A DNA stretch of 64,000 nucleotides. Source: Microbulbifer sp. YPW16 (GTDB lineage Bacteria; Pseudomonadota; Gammaproteobacteria; Pseudomonadales; Cellvibrionaceae). Location: NCBI RefSeq assembly GCF_021290385.1, contig NZ_CP089928.1, positions 1,968,501 through 2,032,500 of the forward strand, written 5' to 3'. The position numbers and the translations under genes were made by a program. The number at the start of each line of letters is the position of its first letter. The stretch's first letter is position 1. Shown piece by piece: positions 43,889 through 52,999 of this stretch. The notes under the pieces were generated by a model. It did not search any database, was not told the origin of the DNA, and saw only the letters and a list, made by a program, of their open reading frames with translations.

Positions 43889-44542
43889 ATGAAATACTTC
43901 GTCTCTAGCTTACTTTTTGCACTACCCAGCATTGCACTGGCACTTGAAGGAATCTGGTTCAGCTACTACAACTTCAAGGCCGATGGCTCTTTTAAACCGT
44001 TAATCATTGTCGACCTCAGGACAGAAGAGATACGGCTAAGTGAGAAAATCAACAAAAGCATATTTCCTGGCGAAAAGCAGCATCCCGACAGGTCCGATCG
44101 AATCAGTGCTTTTTTAAGGCAAGTGGACTCGGCTGAAGACAACACTTTTATTTATTCCTATGGCACCGACGATAAGATGAAGTTCTATAGAGCTGTTCCT
44201 GTAATAGAAGCTAACGCCGAAAAATACCTGGAGGGTGTGTGGGCCTGGCAGCCCAAAAAATGTGATACGGAATATTTTTCTTATGATTTCGAGTCCCATC
44301 AAGCGAAATATAATTCTAATAAACTCGGTGACGAAGTATTGCGTTTTGAGGTAAAGGGCGATACTTACAGGGAGTGGACAGAAAACTCTCTAAACCTAAT
44401 AAAAATGTACTACATTCCTGAAACAGACTGGCATGTCTCCATTTTGAAATTCGCCACTCATGATGGAGATGTGGTCTTTGATAAGAATCCGGATGATCTA
44501 GATATGTGGCACCATTTTTGGTACCACAGGTGTGAAGAGTAG
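43889..44542 (+). CDS. AT-rich secreted hypothetical protein
   Basis: 217 residues beginning with a clear signal peptide (FVSSLLFALPSIALA, cleavage before LEGIWF). The mature part is Tyr/Trp/Phe-rich and acidic (LEGIWFSYYNFKADGS, FEVKGDTYREWTENSLNLI, WHHFWYHRCEE) and may form a small beta-sheet domain of the lipocalin-like/THAP kind, but I recognise no family. Base composition is much AT-richer than neighbouring genes, suggesting recent acquisition. ATG 43865 is an alternative start. Confidence 0.65.
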   Translation: MKYFVSSLLFALPSIALALEGIWFSYYNFKADGSFKPLIIVDLRTEEIRLSEKINKSIFPGEKQHPDRSDRISAFLRQVDSAEDNTFIYSYGTDDKMKFYRAVPVIEANAEKYLEGVWAWQPKKCDTEYFSYDFESHQAKYNSNKLGDEVLRFEVKGDTYREWTENSLNLIKMYYIPETDWHVSILKFATHDGDVVFDKNPDDLDMWHHFWYHRCEE

Positions 44543-44973
44543 GCACTAACCCAGTGTGCAACCCGACCAGAAAAGAAGGAGAAGGGGCTGATCATCTAAC
44601 CAGTGCAGGCGGGAGTTAATCGTCTATCGGGTAATACTCGCGATGCCAGATGGGCTGTGCACTGTTTTATTTTTCCACTTTTTACCCATCAGGCTGAGTA
44701 GCAGAACGCAACTTTTAGCGATAAAGCGGAGCTTTATCGCAGCTCGCCTGAAGGTTACGCGACTCTAACTCTCCAATGGTCAGTTACCCCAACGCTATTA
44801 CCCTGCTGAGCAGTGGCTAAGGCGCCCGGCTTCGACATCCTCAGGCGCTCAACGGATGTGCTGCGGGAGATGTAGGCCAGGCACTGATGGTGGCAGTTAC
44901 CTGCCTCGGCTCAATATGGAATAATCTGGCTCAACCGCCGGCCGTAACCCAGCAAATATCCTAGGAACACCCC
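44543..44973. other. 431-base gap with decayed gene fragment
   Basis: No intact gene. The 3' part (44726-44875) is a serine-hydrolase remnant listed separately. A 10-bp perfect hairpin GCGATAAAGC/GCTTTATCGC lies at 44718-44740, its right arm within the remnant. The 5' part (44543-44700) shows nothing recognisable. Confidence 0.55.
44726..44875 (+). pseudogene. decayed 3' fragment of a serine hydrolase paralogue
   Basis: Nucleotide and protein similarity to the end of the intact hydrolase at 42708-43790: GCTTTATCGC, GGTTAC, CCCAACGCTATTACCCTGCTGA and GGCGCCCGGCTTCGACATC align with its final 150 bases. In three shifted frames it reads GYATLTL, then SYPNAITLLSS, then AKAPGFDILRRSTDVLREM-stop, against GYKSLLL, SYPREGNAIILL and AKAPRFDIADRLAEKLRQ. 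Small deletions break the frame. No upstream domains remain. Confidence 0.7.
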
Positions 44974-45702
44974 ATGTCCCTCCTTTTTGAAGAAATCGAC
45001 AGCCAGCCCTCCCCCCTGGGTGAAATCTCCCTGCGCAGGCGACGCATTCCCGCACTGGGGGACAGGGATATCTACGAGGTGAAGCTGGGCGACGAGTTCC
45101 TGATGTCGAGTATGTTTGTGGAGGCAGAAGAGGCCCTGTCTACACTAGGCCTGGCCGCCGTGCAGGGCGACAGGCTCGATGTGGTCGTCGGTGGGCTGGG
45201 CCTGGGCTATACCGCCGTGGCGGCACTGAAGGACGAGCGCATTGATGAGCTGCTGGTGGTGGAGGCGCTGGATACGGTCATCGGCTGGCATAAGAATGAA
45301 CTGGTGCCCCTGGGCAAGATCCTCAACGCCGACGCACGCAATCGCTATGTGCACGGCAGCTTCTTCGACCTGGCCACAGCCCCGGAGGCGGGCTTTGATC
45401 CAGCAACCCCGGGGAAGAAGTTCGATGCCATCCTGCTGGATATCGACCACTCCCCCACCGAATACCTGAATGCCGCCAATGCCGGCTTCTATACCACCGA
45501 AAACCTAGCGCTGATGGCTGAGCAGCTGAAGTCCGGGGGCGTATTTGCCATGTGGTCGCAGAACCTGCCGGAGGAGAACTTTGAGGCATTGCTGCGAACG
45601 GTGTTCGAGACTGTGGATTCACATGTAGTCTCTTTCTATAACCCTTTCCTGAGTGGGGAATCGACCAATTCGGTGTATGTTTGCGTTAAGGCTCGCCGGT
45701 AG
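44974..45702 (+). CDS. spermidine-synthase-like/methyltransferase-fold protein
   Basis: 242 residues. A Rossmann-type SAM-binding fold: LDVVVGGLGLGYTAVAAL (glycine-rich motif I), ELLVVEALDTVIGWH, FDAILLDIDHSP and GGVFAMWSQNLPEE. Such proteins are often auto-annotated as spermidine synthase; the length and lack of the full polyamine-binding motifs make that doubtful. Function in polyamine or another aminopropyl/methyl transfer is open. Single-gene unit. Confidence 0.75.
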   Translation: MSLLFEEIDSQPSPLGEISLRRRRIPALGDRDIYEVKLGDEFLMSSMFVEAEEALSTLGLAAVQGDRLDVVVGGLGLGYTAVAALKDERIDELLVVEALDTVIGWHKNELVPLGKILNADARNRYVHGSFFDLATAPEAGFDPATPGKKFDAILLDIDHSPTEYLNAANAGFYTTENLALMAEQLKSGGVFAMWSQNLPEENFEALLRTVFETVDSHVVSFYNPFLSGESTNSVYVCVKARR

Positions 45703-45726
45703 TCAACGCTTCCTCACATCGACAAA

Positions 45727-45751
45727 TAGGCGGCGACATAGTCGCCGCCTA
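45727..45751. terminator. palindrome: terminator or single REP unit
   Basis: An 11-bp perfect stem TAGGCGGCGAC/GTCGCCGCCTA with loop ATA, 25 bases after the methyltransferase-fold gene. No long T-tract follows. Its style (TAGGCGGCGAC-ATA-) resembles the arms of the 35-kb repeats, so it may be a solitary REP unit. Confidence 0.55.
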
Positions 45752-45818
45752 TCTCCTTCATGCCCCCTTCCCTAATGAGCGCATGCCACAGTGACAGCTG
45801 TCGGGGTGGGTCTTTTCG

Positions 45819-46439
45819 TCAGGCTGTTGCCTCAAGTGCATCATCTTTTTCCGTGGCGCGGTGATAGGCATCGCGCGCTGTGGCCCGCTGCGCGTAGTCG
45901 ATGAATTCGATCCGCTTTTCGATCGTACCGAATTCCATCCCCCAGACGATCATAGCTCCCACATAGACGTCGGCGGCGGTAAAGCGCTCGCCCGTTACAT
46001 AGGTGTGGCCCTTGAGCCAGCTGGAAAGACTGTCGAGCGCGGCCGCGTAGCTGCCGTAGCCCACCGTCATCTGCTGCTGCGCATCCGGTTCCACACTGAA
46101 TGTCTTGAAGTCGATAATCGCCGCCTCCAGCGGTCCGGCGGCAAAGAACAGCCAGCGGTAGTAACTGGCGCGCTCTTCGGGCAGCGGGGCCAGTCCCGCC
46201 TGCGGGAAGGCTTCCGCCAGATAGGCACAGATGGCGGCGCTCTCCGTCACCACCTGGTCGCGGTGCACGATGGCCGGCACTTTGCCCATCGGGTTGATCT
46301 TCAGGTAGGCGGGCGCTTTCATGCTACCGCCATATTCGAGAACCTCTGTGCGATAGGGCGCGCCCACTTCCTCAAGCATCCAGCGCGCAATACGACCGCG
46401 GGACTGGGGGTTGGTATAGAACATCACTTCATCTTGCAT
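45819..46439 (-). CDS. glutathione S-transferase family protein
   Basis: 206 residues. Thioredoxin-like N-terminal domain (MFYTNPQSRGRIARWMLEEVG, KVPAIVHRD, VTESAAICAYLAEAF) and helical C-terminal domain with GERFTAADVYVGAMI, the GST N-capping box. Ser/Asn near NPQSRGR would be the catalytic region. Divergent from a WYL-domain regulator 119 bases away, which is the obvious candidate for its control. Confidence 0.9.
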   Translation of the reverse strand: MQDEVMFYTNPQSRGRIARWMLEEVGAPYRTEVLEYGGSMKAPAYLKINPMGKVPAIVHRDQVVTESAAICAYLAEAFPQAGLAPLPEERASYYRWLFFAAGPLEAAIIDFKTFSVEPDAQQQMTVGYGSYAAALDSLSSWLKGHTYVTGERFTAADVYVGAMIVWGMEFGTIEKRIEFIDYAQRATARDAYHRATEKDDALEATA

Positions 46440-46558
46440 AGCAGCTCTCCGTTGCTCTTCATTTCTCTTCGGTTGTCAGGACCTGTGACAGGAACGAGAG
46501 CACTGTAGTTGTTAAATAGGCTATATTCCGCCCTAATAAATTTTTCGGGATGCAAGAG

Positions 46559-47512
46559 ATGTCGAATCCGACGACACGGGTGCTGGCACTGCTGGAGTTG
46601 TTGCAGATCCATGGCAATGCCAGTGGTAGCGAACTGGCGCAAATGCTCGGCGTGGACGGCCGTACGCTGCGTCGCTACATCGCGACCCTTGAGGAGATTG
46701 GCATTCCCTTGATGGCCGAGCGCGGGCGCTACGGCGGTTACCGGCTGGTGTCTGGTTACAAGCTACCGCCGATGATGTTCACCAACGAGGAGACGCTGGC
46801 CATCTCTCTCGGTCTGCTGGCGGCAAGCAGCCTCAGTGTGGGCGAGGTCTCCACCGCCGTCGCCAGTGCCCGGGCCAAGTTGGAACGGGTCATGCCGCAG
46901 AAACTGAAACAGCAACTGCGCGCGCTCGGTGATAGCGTCACCCTGGACCTGGTGCCGACGGCGGCGCCGGCCAGTGTCACGCTGGCAACCCTGGCCGCCG
47001 CTACCCAGAACCGATGCCGCACGGTATTCGACTATACCGGCGGTAGCAGTAACGGGAGCGCGACGCGGCGCGAGTTCGACCCTTATGGCCTGGTGTTCCG
47101 CCGCGGTCGCTGGTATGCGGTGGGCCACTGCCACCTGCGCGCAGATCTCCGCACCTTTCGCCTCGACCGAATGCAGCAGTTGCGCCGGCTGGAAGTTCCT
47201 TTTCAACGGCCACAGGATTTTGACGCTGCGGCTTATCTCACCAGCAGTTTTGCCAGCATGGATTCGGGCATTGAAGTGGAGCTGTTGCTGCATACGGACC
47301 TGGCAAATGCCAGCGCCGTGCTCGGCGACGAGCTGGGCCTGCTGACCCCCAAAGGGGATTCCGTGTTATGGCGGGCGCACACCGGCTGCCTGAACTGGTT
47401 TGCGGCGCAGCTGGTGCGACTGCCATTTACCTTCGATATTCTCACGCCGTCAGACTTGCGGGTCGAGTTGCGCCGCCAGGCCGAGAGACTCCTGGCCATC
47501 GCGATGGCTTGA
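46559..47512 (+). CDS. HTH-WYL transcriptional regulator (YafY-like)
   Basis: 317 residues: N-terminal DeoR-type winged HTH (TRVLALLELLQIHGNASGSELAQMLGV, RTLRRYIATLEEIG), central WYL domain (FDPYGLVFRRGRWYAVGHC, RTFRLDRM) and a C-terminal WCX-like region. WYL regulators sense small ligands or nucleic acids. Divergent from the GST gene, suggesting control of that gene. Met 46559 gives the family-typical start MSNPTTRV; 46550 is possible. Confidence 0.9.
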   Translation: MSNPTTRVLALLELLQIHGNASGSELAQMLGVDGRTLRRYIATLEEIGIPLMAERGRYGGYRLVSGYKLPPMMFTNEETLAISLGLLAASSLSVGEVSTAVASARAKLERVMPQKLKQQLRALGDSVTLDLVPTAAPASVTLATLAAATQNRCRTVFDYTGGSSNGSATRREFDPYGLVFRRGRWYAVGHCHLRADLRTFRLDRMQQLRRLEVPFQRPQDFDAAAYLTSSFASMDSGIEVELLLHTDLANASAVLGDELGLLTPKGDSVLWRAHTGCLNWFAAQLVRLPFTFDILTPSDLRVELRRQAERLLAIAMA

Positions 47513-47733
47513 TGGATAGCAATCTTGCAGAGTGCGGGGACCCGGATATATCCGGCCCAACTACTTAGAAAGCCCCTACCAGCCCCGGATTCCGACACTC
47601 CAGGCTGTACAACTAATAGCCAAATTCCTCGACACCCCGCCCGTCAGCCCTTATAGTGCGCGGCCCGCCCTACGCACCTGCGATGGCGGACCCCACTGAT
47701 ACCGCCCACCTTAAAGCCCCCGGGAATACGCTC

Positions 47734-49341
47734 TTGATCACCACCGCCAACATCACCATGCAGTTTGGTGCCCAGCCGCTGTTTGAAAACATCTCCGCCA
47801 AGTTCGGCAACGGCAATCGCTATGGCCTGATCGGGGCCAATGGTTGTGGCAAGTCCACCTTTATGAAGATCCTGAGCGGCGCGCTGGCGCCGACCTCTGG
47901 CAATGTGTCCATGGAACCCGGCTGCACCCTGGGCATCCTGAGCCAGGACCAGTTTGCGTTCGAGGAGTACTCGGTGGTCGACGCGGTCATCATGGGCGAT
48001 GCCCGCCTGTGGGCGATCAAGCAGGAGCGCGACCGCATCTACTCGCTGCCGGAAATGAGTGAGGAAGAGGGCATGCGCGTGGCGGAGCTGGAGGTGCAGT
48101 TCGCGGAACTGGACGGCTACAGCGCCGAGAGCCGCGCCGGCGAGATCCTGCTGGAGGCGGGCATTCAGGAGTCGCTGCATTTCGGCCTGATGAAGCAGGT
48201 GGCACCCGGCTGGAAGGTGCGCGTGCTGCTGGCCCAGGCACTGTTCGCAGACCCGGATATCCTGCTGCTGGATGAGCCCACCAACAACCTGGATATCCAT
48301 ACGATCCACTGGCTGGCGGAAGTGCTGAACCAGCGCCGCTCCACCATGATCATCATTTCCCACGACCGCCATTTCCTCAATTCCGTCTGCACCCATATGG
48401 CGGATATCGATTACGGCGAGCTGCGCATCTTCCCGGGCAACTACGAGGACTTTGTCGCGGCTTCCACCTTGATCCAGGAACAGCTGCACGCGGAGAACGC
48501 AAAAAAGACCGCGGAACTGGAAGAGCTGCAGAGTTTTGTAAACCGCTTCTCCGCCAACGCGTCCAAGGCCAAGCAGGCCAGCTCGCGGGCCAAGAAGATG
48601 GAAAAGATCAAGCTGGACGAGGTGAAACCCTCCAGCCGGGTGAAACCCTACATCACCTTCCAGCAGTGCAGGAAACTGCACCGGCAGGCATTGACCCTGG
48701 AGGGCATCGGCCATGGCTTTGACGGCGAACAGCTGTTTGCCGGCGGTGAGATGCTGCTGGAAGCCGGTGCTCGCCTGGCGGTGATCGGCGAGAACGGCGT
48801 GGGCAAGACCACCCTGCTGCGCTGCCTGGTGGACGAACTGCAGGCGAACAACGGCGTGGTGAAGTGGTCCGAGAATGCCGCCATTGGTTACTGCCCACAG
48901 GACAGCAGCGCGGACTTTGACAACGACCTCACCATCTTCGAGTGGATGTCCCAGTGGCGCACACCCAAGCACGATGACCTGATAGTCCGCGGCATACTCG
49001 GCCGCCTGCTGTTTACCGCAGATGACGCCAACAAGAGGGTCCGGGTCTGTTCCGGTGGCGAAAAGAACCGCCTGCTGTTCGGCAAGCTGATGATGATGGA
49101 CACCAATGTGCTGGTCATGGACGAGCCCACCAACCACCTGGATATGGAGTCCATCGAGGCACTGAACAAAGCGCTGTCCCAGTACGAGGGCACCCTGATC
49201 TTCGTCAGCCACGACCGCCAGTTTGTCTCTTCGCTGGCGACCCGGGTGCTGGAGATCAAGGACCAGCGGCTGTATGACTTCCAGGGCACCTACGACGAGT
49301 ACCTGGTGGACCGGGCACGAGCGGAAGCCCGCGCGGCCTGA
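47734..49341 (+). CDS. ybiT: ABC-F family ATPase, YbiT-like
   Basis: 535 residues, close to E. coli YbiT (530). Two ABC domains: Walker [10 protein letters not shown] and GENGVGKTT, Walker B/H-loop [11 protein letters not shown]...[10 protein letters not shown] and [10 protein letters not shown]...[10 protein letters not shown], signature SGGEKNR in the second half and the degenerate VAPGWKVR in the first. A charged linker helix lies between (about 245-310). ABC-F proteins act on ribosomes. Start TTG 47734 matches YbiT ([11 protein letters not shown]); ATG 47683 is an alternative. Confidence 0.93.
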   Translation: MITTANITMQFGAQPLFENISAKFGNGNRYGLIGANGCGKSTFMKILSGALAPTSGNVSMEPGCTLGILSQDQFAFEEYSVVDAVIMGDARLWAIKQERDRIYSLPEMSEEEGMRVAELEVQFAELDGYSAESRAGEILLEAGIQESLHFGLMKQVAPGWKVRVLLAQALFADPDILLLDEPTNNLDIHTIHWLAEVLNQRRSTMIIISHDRHFLNSVCTHMADIDYGELRIFPGNYEDFVAASTLIQEQLHAENAKKTAELEELQSFVNRFSANASKAKQASSRAKKMEKIKLDEVKPSSRVKPYITFQQCRKLHRQALTLEGIGHGFDGEQLFAGGEMLLEAGARLAVIGENGVGKTTLLRCLVDELQANNGVVKWSENAAIGYCPQDSSADFDNDLTIFEWMSQWRTPKHDDLIVRGILGRLLFTADDANKRVRVCSGGEKNRLLFGKLMMMDTNVLVMDEPTNHLDMESIEALNKALSQYEGTLIFVSHDRQFVSSLATRVLEIKDQRLYDFQGTYDEYLVDRARAEARAA

Positions 49342-49600
49342 CGGCTCGACTGACTTAACAGTACTGGCGCGGCTCCCCGGCACAGGCGGTGAGCTGCGCC
49401 AGGAAAAAAGCTGAACAATTTATAGACAGCGCCGCCATTTGCGGGTAATGTGACGGCTGCTAGAAAGAAAGTCCTCTATTGATACCGCTACTTCGCTGTT
49501 TTACTCGTAATACCTCGTCCTGCAGTTTTCAAGAGTCTTTACCTCCAAGCAACACCCGCCTCCCGTAGGCAATACTCTGTTTAAATTTCAGGAATTAGTT
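49342..49600 (+). promoter_or_regulatory. long upstream region of the cold-shock gene
   Basis: 259 non-coding bases before the csp ATG, AT-rich towards the gene, consistent with the long structured 5' untranslated leaders of cspA-type genes. TTGCGG near 49439 and TAGAAA about 16 bases further are a possible promoter. GGAAT lies just before the ATG. No exact E. coli cold box is visible. Confidence 0.45.
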
Positions 49601-49810
49601 ATGTCTAATACAGTTACCGGCACCGTCAAGTGGTTCAACGAATCCAAGGGCTTTGGCTTTATCGAGCAGCAGTCCGGCCCGGACGTTTTCGCCCACTTCA
49701 GCGCGATCTCCAGCTCCGGCTTCCGCACCCTGATCGAAGGCCAGAAAGTTGAGTTCACCGTGACTCAAGGCCAGAAAGGCCCCCAGGCTGAAAACATCGT
49801 AGTGATCTAA
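49601..49810 (+). CDS. cold-shock protein (CspA family)
   Basis: 69 residues, a single cold-shock domain. RNP1 KGFGFIEQ and RNP2 VFAHFSAI are both intact, with [11 protein letters not shown] at the N-terminus and GPQAENI at the C-terminus. An RNA/ssDNA-binding chaperone. Its own terminator follows and a long leader precedes it. Whether it is cold-induced or constitutive is not shown by sequence. Confidence 0.96.
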   Translation: MSNTVTGTVKWFNESKGFGFIEQQSGPDVFAHFSAISSSGFRTLIEGQKVEFTVTQGQKGPQAENIVVI

Positions 49811-49825
49811 CTCACTATCGATGTG

Positions 49826-49853
49826 AAAACGGGCCCTGCGGGGCCCGTTTTTG
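49826..49853 (+). terminator. intrinsic terminator of the cold-shock gene
   Basis: AAACGGGCCC/GGGCCCGTTT, 4-base loop TGCG, then more T. It lies 16 bases after the stop. Confidence 0.92.
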
Positions 49854-50154
49854 TTTGTGCTTCGTGTAGAAGCCCGCCTCGAAACACCGCCGCCTCCCCA
49901 TTATCCCTCTACCCCACAACGGGCTTCTGACCTCCCAAATAGTCAGAACTGCACCTCCTCCGCTTGTTTATACAGCGGGGCCCGGATTTCGTCCCGGAGA
50001 GCAGCTCAAGGCCTGTATTGCGGGACAACCCGGATCAGAATATTGGTCTAGAATGGCCTGGGTGCCCGCCGGCAGCCGAAGGAAAATCGCCAAATGGTGC
50101 GACGAGCAGTGCCCGGACGACCTTGTTACGTATACTTCGGAAGAGGATAGCGGG

Positions 50155-50457
50155 ATGGACGGCTATACGGTTTCGGTGGTTTTTGAGGCAAGTAGCGACA
50201 AAGTCGAAGAAATGGAACAAGTAGTGAAAGATGTCTACTTGCCCAGCATCCGCGAATCCGGCATGCGGGAATATCGCTGGTATCGCTCACGCCAGGACCC
50301 CAGAACTTTTCTGCTTTTCATGACCTGGGACTCGGAGGCTGCCTTCCAGGCCCATGTCAACACACCACATATACAGAAAGCAGAAGCCGATTTTGTCTCC
50401 AAAGGTATCCTGGTCAAACCGGCACCGGAGAGTTACTGGCAATACCTCAAGCCATAA
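50155..50457 (+). CDS. ABM-like (dimeric alpha-beta barrel) protein
   Basis: 100 residues: a short antibiotic-biosynthesis-monooxygenase-type ferredoxin fold with VSVVFEASSDKVEEMEQVV, YRWYRSRQDPRTFLLFMTWDS and AFQAHVNTPHIQKA. Members range from heme oxygenases to quinol monooxygenases; no specific substrate can be assigned. ATG 50155 follows GAGGA and is preferred; the frame extends to 50053 without similarity. Convergent with an ABC transporter gene. Confidence 0.75.
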   Translation: MDGYTVSVVFEASSDKVEEMEQVVKDVYLPSIRESGMREYRWYRSRQDPRTFLLFMTWDSEAAFQAHVNTPHIQKAEADFVSKGILVKPAPESYWQYLKP

Positions 50458-50480
50458 CAATGTCTTTTGGCGTCCGGAGC

Positions 50481-52307
50481 CTAGGCCCTGGAATCCTGGA
50501 ACTGCAGTTCCGCCAGGCGCCTGTACAGCGGCGATGTGTCGATAAGCTCCAGGTGCTTACCCTGTGCCACCACCTGGCCCTGGTCTAATACCGCAATCCT
50601 GTCCGCATGCAGAATCGTCGCCAGCCGATGGGCAATGATGATGGTGGTGCGGCCCTGCATCAGCTCCTGCAGCGCCTGCTGCACGTGGTACTCGCTCTCG
50701 GCATCCAGCGCACTGGTGGCCTCGTCCAACAGCAGGATTTTCGGGTCTTTCAGTATCGCGCGGGCAATTGCCAGGCGCTGCTTCTGCCCGCCGGACAACC
50801 GGGCGCCCTGCTCGCCCAGGTGACTGTCATAGCCTGCCGGTAGCTGCCGGATAAACTCGTGGGCATGGGCGGCCTTCGCCGCTGCAATCACTTCCTCGTC
50901 GCTGGCATCGGGCCTGCCATAGCGGATGTTGTACCAGACATCCGCGGTGAACAGGGCCGGCTGCTGCGGCACCACGGCCATTTCACCACGCAGTACGCTC
51001 GTGTCTATTTCCCGGATATCCACGCCATCTAAAGTGATGCGCCCCGCCTGCGGGTCGTAGAAGCGCTGCAGCAGTTCCAGCAGGGTGGATTTGCCGGCAC
51101 CGGACGGGCCCACCAGGGCCAGGCTCTTGCCCTCTTCCACCACCAGGTCCAGTGCCCGGATCGCGGGCTGTTCGAGCCGGGAGGGGTAGCTGAAGTCGAC
51201 CCCTTCGAAGGCAACCCGGCCTTCCCGGGCATCCACAGTTGGCACTGGCCTGTCACCGCCCGTACTGACCGGGATTTCCGCTTCCACCTGTAACAGGTCC
51301 ACCAGCCTTTCGGTGGCGCCGGTGGCGCGCTGCAGCTCGCTGTAGACTTCGGAGATAGTCGCCAGCGCCGAGCCCATCAGCATGGCGTAGAACACAAAGG
51401 CGGCCAGGTCCCCGGCGGTGATGCGCCCGGCAATCATGTCGTTGCCCCCCACCCACAGCAGCGCGCTCACCGCGCCGAACATCAACAGTATCACCACCGC
51501 GATCAGCAGGGCCCGCTGGCGTATGCGCCGCCTGGCCACCCGGAATGCGGTTTCCACTTCGCGGCCGAACGCCTGTTTCTCGTGTTCCTCGCGGGTGTAG
51601 CTCTGCACTGTTTTTATATGCTGGATAATCTCACCGGCGTAGCTGCCCACATCGGCAATCGAGTCCTGGCTGACCTTGGACAGCTTCCGCACCCGCCGGC
51701 CGTAGAGCACGATCGGCAGCAGCACCAGCGGCACGCCCACCAGCACCATCAGGCTCAGCTTGAGGTTGGTGAACAACAGCAGTACCAGCGCGCCGACAAA
51801 CATCAGCGAGCTGCGCAGTGCCATGGAGAAGGAGGTACCGATGATATGTTGCAGCAGGGTGGTATCGGTAGTGAGCCGGGACATGATCTCGCCACTGCGG
51901 TTCATCTCGAAATAACTGGGATGCAGCGTCACGATATGGTCGAACACCGCCTTGCGCAGGTCCGCCACCACGCGCTCGCCCAGCCAGGACACCAGGTAAT
52001 GGCGCGCGTAGGTACCCACAGCCATCAGCAGGGCCAGGCTCATCAGTACCAGCACCGCGGTTCGCAACGCGGTACCGGAGCTTTCCACCAGTCCCTCATC
52101 CACCAGCAGTCGGATTCCCTGGCCAATGGAGAGGGTAATGCCCGCAGTAAACACCAGCGCTACCCCCGCAGCCACCAGGACCTTTTTATACGGGCGCATA
52201 AACTGCCAGAGCTCGGCCATCATCTCGCGGAAGCTCATCGTGGATGAGCCCCGGACTACCGGTTTCTCGACTGGTGCACTGGTGCTGGGTTCTGCTGTGT
52301 TCGGCAT
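50481..52307 (-). CDS. ABC exporter (fused membrane and ATPase domains)
   Basis: 608 residues. An N-terminal region with six transmembrane helices (about 40-330) containing HPSYFEMNRSGEIMSRLTTD, and a C-terminal ATPase: Walker A GPSGAGKST, Q-loop VPQQPALF, signature LSGGQKQR, Walker B ILLLDEATSALD and H-loop IAHRLATI. It resembles MsbA/LmrA-type homodimeric exporters; the cargo (lipid, drug or peptide) is unknown. The first about 25 residues are a Ser/Thr/Pro-rich cytoplasmic tail. No partner gene adjoins. Confidence 0.9.
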   Translation of the reverse strand: MPNTAEPSTSAPVEKPVVRGSSTMSFREMMAELWQFMRPYKKVLVAAGVALVFTAGITLSIGQGIRLLVDEGLVESSGTALRTAVLVLMSLALLMAVGTYARHYLVSWLGERVVADLRKAVFDHIVTLHPSYFEMNRSGEIMSRLTTDTTLLQHIIGTSFSMALRSSLMFVGALVLLLFTNLKLSLMVLVGVPLVLLPIVLYGRRVRKLSKVSQDSIADVGSYAGEIIQHIKTVQSYTREEHEKQAFGREVETAFRVARRRIRQRALLIAVVILLMFGAVSALLWVGGNDMIAGRITAGDLAAFVFYAMLMGSALATISEVYSELQRATGATERLVDLLQVEAEIPVSTGGDRPVPTVDAREGRVAFEGVDFSYPSRLEQPAIRALDLVVEEGKSLALVGPSGAGKSTLLELLQRFYDPQAGRITLDGVDIREIDTSVLRGEMAVVPQQPALFTADVWYNIRYGRPDASDEEVIAAAKAAHAHEFIRQLPAGYDSHLGEQGARLSGGQKQRLAIARAILKDPKILLLDEATSALDAESEYHVQQALQELMQGRTTIIIAHRLATILHADRIAVLDQGQVVAQGKHLELIDTSPLYRRLAELQFQDSRA

Positions 52308-52537
52308 AGGCTCCTGCTGGCTGGATCACGGACAAGTCCACAAGGCAAATCACACGGCCGGGACGAAGGGCTTGCCATCGGGGCTGGCGGTGGCGGTATT
52401 GACTTTAGTCGCCCGGTGGGGATCAATGAGTCGGCACAAAATGCCGGTTACCGCAGGCCGAGTCAATCGCCGAACTGGCGATGCCGCCCCGTTAACCGGG
52501 CACTGAACCATAAAACTTTCCCTGGAGGAGGTTGGTA

Positions 52538-52999
52538 ATGACCCCACTGCGAGGTGGCTGCGCCTGCGGCCAGGTGCGGTACGAATCCACGGCAGGGCCC
52601 CTGGTGCAGTTTATCTGCCACTGCCGCGATTGCCAGCACGCCAGCGGCGGTGCCTTTTCGGCCTTTGTGTTCGTGCCGCGGGACAGGCTCACCTACCTTT
52701 CCGGGAAGATGCATCACTACGATGTAAAGGCGGAGAGTGGTCGCGAATTGCGCCGGCAGTTCTGCAGTGCGTGCGGTTCGCCGATATCGGCGCACTGGCC
52801 CGCATCGCCGGTGGTGGAAATGCTGACCGTGGCCAGCCTCGATGACCAGGGTATCTTTGCCCCCACCCATGAACTATGGGTTTCCCGCGCGGAGGCCTGG
52901 CACCCATTCCACCCGGACACCATCAAGCTGCCGGAGGGACCTGCTGAGGAAGTGGTACGCGATCCAATTCGGGCTTACTTTGCCGCGCGCCGGGAATGA
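52538..52999 (+). CDS. GFA/CENP-V-fold zinc protein
   Basis: 153 residues. The GFA fold with zinc-binding Cys: GGCACGQVRYES, FICHCRDCQHASGG, FCSACGSPIS. The family is named after glutathione-dependent formaldehyde-activating enzyme, but activity in that reaction is doubtful for most members. ATG 52538 has an excellent GGAGGAGG upstream. The next gene overlaps by 4 bases (ATGA). Confidence 0.9.
   Translation: MTPLRGGCACGQVRYESTAGPLVQFICHCRDCQHASGGAFSAFVFVPRDRLTYLSGKMHHYDVKAESGRELRRQFCSACGSPISAHWPASPVVEMLTVASLDDQGIFAPTHELWVSRAEAWHPFHPDTIKLPEGPAEEVVRDPIRAYFAARRE

Noticed and set aside
44718-44740. Integron attC site or terminator
   Set aside because: The 10-bp hairpin lacks the attC core sites and any T-tract. 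Its right arm belongs to the decayed hydrolase fragment, so the palindrome may be fortuitous.
44974-45702. True spermidine synthase
   Set aside because: The fold and glycine-rich motif fit, but the length and missing polyamine-site motifs do not. It is left as a spermidine-synthase-like protein.
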